The notes under the pieces were generated by a model. It did not search any database. It was not told the DNA's origin and saw nothing but the letters and a program-made list of their open reading frames with translations. DNA of 18,548 bases, taken from assembly GCA_017960415.1 (NCBI GenBank), contig JAGCZE010000196.1, positions 1-18,548 of the forward strand, in the 5' to 3' direction. Both the position numbers and the translations under genes were made by a program. Shown piece by piece: positions 14,638 to 18,548 of the stretch. Source of the stretch: Lachnospiraceae bacterium (GTDB lineage Bacteria; Bacillota_A; Clostridia; Lachnospirales; Lachnospiraceae). The stretch's first letter is position 1; every line of letters starts with the position of its first letter.

Positions 14638-15684
14638 GTGAAAAGATTTTTGAAAATTCCGGCTGCGGTCATGATCCTGGTGTTGATGATCGCAACCGCC
14701 GGATGTACGTCCGAAGCCGGTCCCGAGAAGGTTACGGCCGATCCTTCAAATGACAGGATACAGATCGCCATGAGCTTTGATTCCTTTGTTATCGAGCGCT
14801 GGCAGCGCGACAGGGACGTTTTCGTTTCCACGGCCAAGGAGCTCGGCGCCGACGTGAATGTCCAGAATGCCAACGGCGACGTGGAGAAGCAGAAGCAGCA
14901 GATCGAGTATTTTATAAAGAAGGGTGTGGATGTTATTGTCATAATCTGCATCGATTCGGCTTCACTGCAGTCTACGGTGCAGAAGGCGAAGGACGAGGGG
15001 ATCAGGATCATCGCCTATGACCGGCCACTGGCTGATTCGGGCGCCGATCTGTATATCACCTTCGACAATGAGATGGTCGGTACCATGATGGCCCGCGCAT
15101 TGTCTGACAACGGCGTTGCCGGCGGCAATGTGATAATGCTCGAGGGATCACCTCTCGATAATAATGTAGCTGCCGTTGAGAAGGGCTTCCGCGCCGTATG
15201 CGAGGAGGACGGCATTCAGGTCATTGATTCCATTTTCTGTGACGGATGGCGTGCCGAGATCGCGGGTGATTATATTTACGAACACGAAGAAACCGTCCGG
15301 AGTGCAAACGGTATCATGTGCGGCAATGACAATCTTGCGGGCCAGGTGATCCGGGCTCTTTCGGAGAAGCGTCTTGCGGGCGATCTGCCGGTAGTCGGGC
15401 AGGATGCGGATCTTGAGGCCTGCCAGCGCATTGTCGAAGGCACACAGACCATGACCGTGTACAAGCCCGTGGAAGTTCTGGCCAAACGGGCCGCCGAGTG
15501 CGCGATCCGCCTCGCGAAGGGCGGCGCCCCGGAGGGTGATGATGTTTTGACGATCAATGACGGAACCTATGATATTCCCTATATCGGCCTGACTCCGATA
15601 GCCGTGACGAAGGAGAACCTGGACGAAGTGATCATCGAGAGCGGGTTCCACCTGAAAGAAGACGTGTATTTGAATGTATGGTAA
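14638..15684 (+). CDS. xylF: XylF-like sugar-binding lipoprotein
   Basis: An extracellular, lipid-anchored pentose-type sugar-binding protein of 348 residues. The signal sequence ends at a TAGC lipobox (C23). The mature part closely follows E. coli D-xylose-binding XylF: ERWQRDRDVF at 53-62, NANGDVEKQKQQIEYFIKKG, IIAYDRPLAD, YITFDNEMVG, GSPLDNN, GQDAD (254-258) and GTQTMTVYKP (268-277). GTG 14638 directly follows the regulator's TAA with no gap, and GAGAGGG lies upstream, so it is co-translated with the sensor genes. A terminator comes right after it. This binding protein therefore belongs to the sensing operon and may feed either the kinase or the transporter. Xylose or a related sugar is likely from the family, not proven. 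Confidence 0.85.
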   Translation: MKRFLKIPAAVMILVLMIATAGCTSEAGPEKVTADPSNDRIQIAMSFDSFVIERWQRDRDVFVSTAKELGADVNVQNANGDVEKQKQQIEYFIKKGVDVIVIICIDSASLQSTVQKAKDEGIRIIAYDRPLADSGADLYITFDNEMVGTMMARALSDNGVAGGNVIMLEGSPLDNNVAAVEKGFRAVCEEDGIQVIDSIFCDGWRAEIAGDYIYEHEETVRSANGIMCGNDNLAGQVIRALSEKRLAGDLPVVGQDADLEACQRIVEGTQTMTVYKPVEVLAKRAAECAIRLAKGGAPEGDDVLTINDGTYDIPYIGLTPIAVTKENLDEVIIESGFHLKEDVYLNVW

Positions 15685-15701
15685 AAAATTGCGGTGAGCG
15701 A

Positions 15702-15739
15702 GGCTGCACGACAAAAAAGTGCAGCCCACTTCTTTTTTT
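15702..15739 (+). terminator. Intrinsic terminator after the XylF-like gene
   Basis: GGCTGCAC (15702-15709) pairs perfectly with GTGCAGCC (15719-15726), and seven T's lie at 15733-15739. It separates the sensing operon from the transport operon. Confidence 0.8.
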
Positions 15740-15754
15740 GTTAACATTTTCCTC

Positions 15755-15782
15755 AATAATATCAAGATACGTGATAATTATT
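15755..15782. promoter_or_regulatory. Imperfect inverted repeat upstream of the transporter promoter
   Basis: AATAATATC (15755-15763) faces GATAATTATT (15773-15782), matching as an inverted repeat with one extra base. It abuts the -35 region, a usual place for an activator such as the YesN-type regulator. Function is inferred from position only. Confidence 0.3.
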
Positions 15783-15809
15783 TCCACATCGATTGTGCTA
15801 TGCTATAAC
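15782..15809 (+). promoter_or_regulatory. Promoter of the ChvE-type transporter operon
   Basis: TTCCAC (15782-15787), 16 bases, then an extended -10 TGCTATAAC (TATAAC at 15804-15809). The -35 is a poor match, as expected of an activated promoter. Transcription would start near 15816. Confidence 0.5.
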
Positions 15810-15813
15810 TGTC

Positions 15814-15859
15814 GGCAGGAAAGATGCGCTTTCCCGCCCGGTAGCGGAGCTGATTCCGC
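15814..15859 (+). other. Two hairpins in the leader of the ChvE-type gene
   Basis: GGAAAG (15818-15823)/CTTTCC (15829-15834), extended by GGC/GCC, is followed by GCGGA (15844-15848)/TCCGC (15855-15859). Neither hides the GGGAGG ribosome site (15885-15890). Such 5' stems often protect abundant mRNAs; that role is inferred. Confidence 0.4.
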
Positions 15860-15896
15860 AGCAGATCAAACATTCATTTTTCATGGGAGGTTATTT

Positions 15897-16961
15897 ATGA
15901 AAAAAATTTTAGCAGTTTTACTCGCATGTGTAATGGCAATTACACTCTTCACCGGCTGCAGCGGCAAGTCCGGCGGAACCAAGGTTGGCGTTTCGATGCC
16001 TACAAAGGATCTTCAGAGATGGAACCAGGATGGCGACAACATGAAGAAGAAGCTTGAGGAAGCAGGCTATACCGTAGATCTTCAGTACGCTTCGAACCAG
16101 GTTGAGACTCAGGTTTCACAGATCGAGAACATGATCAGCTCAGGCTGCAAGGTTCTGGTTATCGCTTCGATCGAAGGTGATTCACTCGGAACCGTTCTTG
16201 CACAGGCAAAAGAGAAGGACATCAAGGTTATCGCTTATGACCGTCTTATCCTGAACTCTGACGCTGTTACCTACTATGCAACATTTGATAACTACATGGT
16301 AGGAACCAAGCAGGGCGAATACATTGAGAGCCAGCTGAACCTGAAGAGCGGCGCAGGCCCCTTCAACATCGAGCTCATCACCGGTGACCCCGGCGACAAC
16401 AACGCGAAGTTCTTCTTCGGCGGAGCTATGGATGTTCTGAACAAGTATATTGATAACGGACAGCTTGTTGTAAGATCAGGCCAGAAGGATTTCGATACAG
16501 TTGCTACACAGAGCTGGTCGACAGAGAACGCACAGAACAGATTTGATGCTATCATCGCTGCTTATTATGCAGACGGCACACAGCTTGATGCAGTTATGGC
16601 TTCCAATGACTCAACAGCTATGGGCGTTACCAACTCACTTGAAGCCAACTATGCAAACAACCACAGCAATTGGCCCATCATAACCGGTCAGGACTGTGAT
16701 ATCGCCAATGTTAAGAACATGATCGCAGGCAAGCAGGCAATGTCGATCTTCAAGGATACTCGTGACCTTGCTGCCAAGACCGTAGAGATGGTTGACGCTA
16801 TCATGAAGGGCAAGGATGCTCCCGTTAACGATACCAAGACCTACAACAACGGCGTAGGAATCGTTCCTTCATATCTTTGCGAGCCCGTATTTGCAGACGT
16901 TAACAACTACAAGAAGCTGCTTATCGATTCAGGCTACTACAAAGAGTCAGATCTTCAGTAA
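15897..16961 (+). CDS. chvE: ChvE-type (multiple sugar) ABC transporter substrate-binding lipoprotein
   Basis: A 354-residue extracellular lipoprotein that captures a monosaccharide for the ATPase/permease encoded downstream. The signal peptide ends at LFTGC (C21). The mature part is of the XylF/ChvE family: VGVSMPTKDLQRWNQDGDNM, NQVETQVSQIENMISSGCKV, IKVIAYDRLI, TFDNYMVG, GDPGDNNAKFFFGG, ASNDSTAMG, GQDCDIANVKNMIAGKQAMS and FKDTRDLAAK. ATG 15897 is supported by GGGAGG six bases upstream and by the signal peptide; the open frame further upstream crosses the promoter and is not coding. Codon choice is strongly biased (mostly AAG, ATC, AAC), suggesting high expression. It differs clearly from the XylF-like protein upstream, so the two are not a recent duplication. 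Confidence 0.9.
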   Translation: MKKILAVLLACVMAITLFTGCSGKSGGTKVGVSMPTKDLQRWNQDGDNMKKKLEEAGYTVDLQYASNQVETQVSQIENMISSGCKVLVIASIEGDSLGTVLAQAKEKDIKVIAYDRLILNSDAVTYYATFDNYMVGTKQGEYIESQLNLKSGAGPFNIELITGDPGDNNAKFFFGGAMDVLNKYIDNGQLVVRSGQKDFDTVATQSWSTENAQNRFDAIIAAYYADGTQLDAVMASNDSTAMGVTNSLEANYANNHSNWPIITGQDCDIANVKNMIAGKQAMSIFKDTRDLAAKTVEMVDAIMKGKDAPVNDTKTYNNGVGIVPSYLCEPVFADVNNYKKLLIDSGYYKESDLQ

Positions 16962-16971
16962 TCATAATATA

Positions 16972-17009
16972 GGATGTGCAGGCGGGCTCGTCCCGCCTGT
17001 TGCATGTCC
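16972..17009 (+). terminator. GC-rich hairpin between binding protein and ATPase genes
   Basis: CAGGCGGG (16979-16986) pairs with CCCGCCTG (16992-16999) around CTCGT, and flanking GGA/TCC-type pairing extends the stem. No T-run follows directly, so it is likely a partial terminator or mRNA-stabilising stem. Either would keep the binding protein more abundant than the ATPase. Confidence 0.55.
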
Positions 17010-17066
17010 GTAAGAAAGTTTGAAATATTTTTAAGGTAAATACATGATAGAAAGGGAGGATTAAAG

Positions 17067-18548
17067 TTGGCTAAGATTCTTCTTGAGATGAAAAACATAA
17101 CCAAAACCTTCCCCGGTGTGAAAGCACTCAGCAATGTCAATCTGCAGGTGGAAGAAGGCGAGATCCACGCCCTTGTAGGTGAGAACGGCGCCGGAAAATC
17201 CACATTGATGAATGTCTTAAGCGGAATATATCCTTACGGTACTTACGAGGGGGACATCGTCTACGACGGCGAGGTTTGTAAATTTAATACTATCAAGGAC
17301 AGTGAAGCGAAGGGTATTGTTATAATACATCAGGAGCTTGCACTTGTTCCGTATATGACAATTGGCGAGAACATGTTCCTCGGCAATGAGCGCGGAAGCA
17401 AATTCCGCATTAACTGGAATGAAACCAACGATCTTGCGGCGAAGTATCTGAAGATGGTAGGATTGCACGAACAGCCGCAGGTTCTGATTAAAGATATAGG
17501 CGTGGGCAAGCAGCAGCTCGTAGAGATTGCGAAGGCCATGGCGAAGAACGCAAGGCTTCTGATCCTCGATGAACCCACTGCGTCGCTAAACGAAGAAGAT
17601 TCAAGAGCACTTCTCGATCTTCTGCTGAAGTTCAAAAAAGAGGGGCTTACCTCGATCATTATTTCACACAAATTAAATGAGGTTTCCTATGTCGCAGACA
17701 AGATTACGGTAATCCGTGACGGCTGTACGATCGAAACTCTTGACAAAAATACGGATGATATCTCGGAAAGCCGGATCATCAGAGGCATGGTAGGCCGTGA
17801 GATCGCAGATCGGTTCCCGAAACGTGAAAAGCATATCGGGGATGTAAAGCTCGAAGTAAAAAACTGGACCGCTTATCATCCGATCTATTCCGAGCGCAAG
17901 GTTGTCGATAATGTCAATTTCAATGTGCGCAGGGGCGAGATCGTCGGTATTTCGGGACTCATGGGTGCGGGACGTACCGAGCTTGCAATGAGCATTTTCG
18001 GAAAGAGCTATGGCGACAGGATTTCAGGGCAGGTCTTCATTGACGGCAAAGAAGTTCACATGAATACCGTGAAGGAAGCTATAGCACACAAACTGGCTCA
18101 TGTCACGGAAGACAGAAAAGGTAACGGACTGATCCTGTCGAATACAATAAAGATCACTACGACGTTGGCGAATCTGGACGGAGTAAGCTCACACACGGTT
18201 ATCGACAAGGACAAGGAGTTCCTGGCGGCAGATGAATACAAGCAGAAGCTTGCGATCAAATGTCCGTCGGTCGAACAGAATGTAGGTAATCTGTCGGGCG
18301 GCAACATGCAGAAGGTGCTTCTTGCAAAATGGATGTTCGCTACGCCTGACATCCTGATACTTGACGAACCCACGAGAGGTATCGATGTTGGCGCAAAATA
18401 TGAGATCTATTGTATCATGAATCAGCTTGTAGCTGAGGGCAAGTCCGTGATCATGATCTCTTCGGAGATGCCCGAGATCCTCGGTATGTGCGACAGGATA
18501 TACATAATGAACGAAGGCAGAATGGTCGGTGAGCTTGATGCTTCGGAG
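17067..18548 (+). CDS. mmsA: MmsA/GguA/XylG-type sugar ABC transporter ATPase, 3' truncated
   Basis: The double ATP-binding subunit that powers monosaccharide import with the ChvE-type binding protein and a permease expected downstream. The window holds 494 codons with no stop, nearly the usual 500-515. Half 1: Walker [10 protein letters not shown] (38-46, K44), Q-loop [10 protein letters not shown], signature [13 protein letters not shown], Walker [11 protein letters not shown] (D168, E169). Half 2: degenerate Walker [10 protein letters not shown] (297-305, R303 in place of Lys, normal for this family), signature NLSGGNMQK (LSGG at 409-412), Walker [13 protein letters not shown]. The [20 protein letters not shown] segment after Walker A is typical of the GguA/MmsA branch. 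The start is TTG 17067, with AAAGGGAGG ending seven bases upstream and the usual [10 protein letters not shown] following. Confidence 0.93.
   Translation, partial: MAKILLEMKNITKTFPGVKALSNVNLQVEEGEIHALVGENGAGKSTLMNVLSGIYPYGTYEGDIVYDGEVCKFNTIKDSEAKGIVIIHQELALVPYMTIGENMFLGNERGSKFRINWNETNDLAAKYLKMVGLHEQPQVLIKDIGVGKQQLVEIAKAMAKNARLLILDEPTASLNEEDSRALLDLLLKFKKEGLTSIIISHKLNEVSYVADKITVIRDGCTIETLDKNTDDISESRIIRGMVGREIADRFPKREKHIGDVKLEVKNWTAYHPIYSERKVVDNVNFNVRRGEIVGISGLMGAGRTELAMSIFGKSYGDRISGQVFIDGKEVHMNTVKEAIAHKLAHVTEDRKGNGLILSNTIKITTTLANLDGVSSHTVIDKDKEFLAADEYKQKLAIKCPSVEQNVGNLSGGNMQKVLLAKWMFATPDILILDEPTRGIDVGAKYEIYCIMNQLVAEGKSVIMISSEMPEILGMCDRIYIMNEGRMVGELDASE

Noticed and set aside
15148..15765. Minus-strand open frame of 205 codons opposite the XylF-like gene
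   Set aside because: It runs through the terminator and is antisense to a conserved gene.
15678..15896. Upstream extension of the ChvE-type gene
   Set aside because: It crosses the terminator, promoter and leader; the signal peptide and ribosome site fix the start at 15897.

Overview
The window looks like a chromosomal segment of a Gram-positive anaerobe of the Clostridia, most likely a Lachnospiraceae relative (Butyrivibrio, Pseudobutyrivibrio or Roseburia-like). This is inferred from strong AGGAGG ribosome sites, lipoprotein-type sugar-binding proteins, a YesM/YesN-type sensor pair, BlaI/M56 signalling genes and a large surface protein with InlB-type and Ig-like domains. It holds no RNA genes, CRISPR array or insertion sequence that I can see.

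Left part (1-3624, plus strand): a 5'-truncated M56 (BlaR1-like) membrane metalloprotease sensor, a BlaI/MecI-type repressor and a small three-helix membrane protein form a likely operon. The order is sensor before repressor. A near-perfect 33-bp inverted repeat lies at the sensor/repressor junction. The operon ends at a hairpin terminator that sits inside the 3' end of the convergent gene.

Middle part (3629-5891): a minus-strand regulator has a DNA-binding helix-turn-helix at each end and a TPR-like middle. Next come about 1 kb of AT-rich DNA with a decayed regulator fragment, then a plus-strand promoter and a roughly 280-nt structured leader. The leader includes a 24-nt dyad and a terminator-like stem, and it precedes a very large gene.

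Surface protein (5892-10241): a 1449-residue secreted multidomain protein with a beta-helix region, three InlB-type repeats, a GKTD repeat, an Fn3-like module and a BIG2-like domain. A strong terminator follows.

Right part (10381-18548, plus strand): a sugar-sensing and uptake locus. A membrane-anchored sugar-binding protein, a YesM/LytS-type histidine kinase and a YesN-type response regulator are tightly coupled to a XylF-like lipoprotein. After a terminator, a separately promoted ChvE-type sugar-binding lipoprotein is followed by an MmsA/GguA/XylG-type double ATPase, cut by the window end; the permease should lie beyond. The arrangement parallels the XylFII-LytS-YesN/xylFGH systems known from clostridia. 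In that model an extracellular binding protein hands a sugar signal to the kinase, and the regulator then turns on the transporter. This locus is unusual in carrying three different binding proteins.
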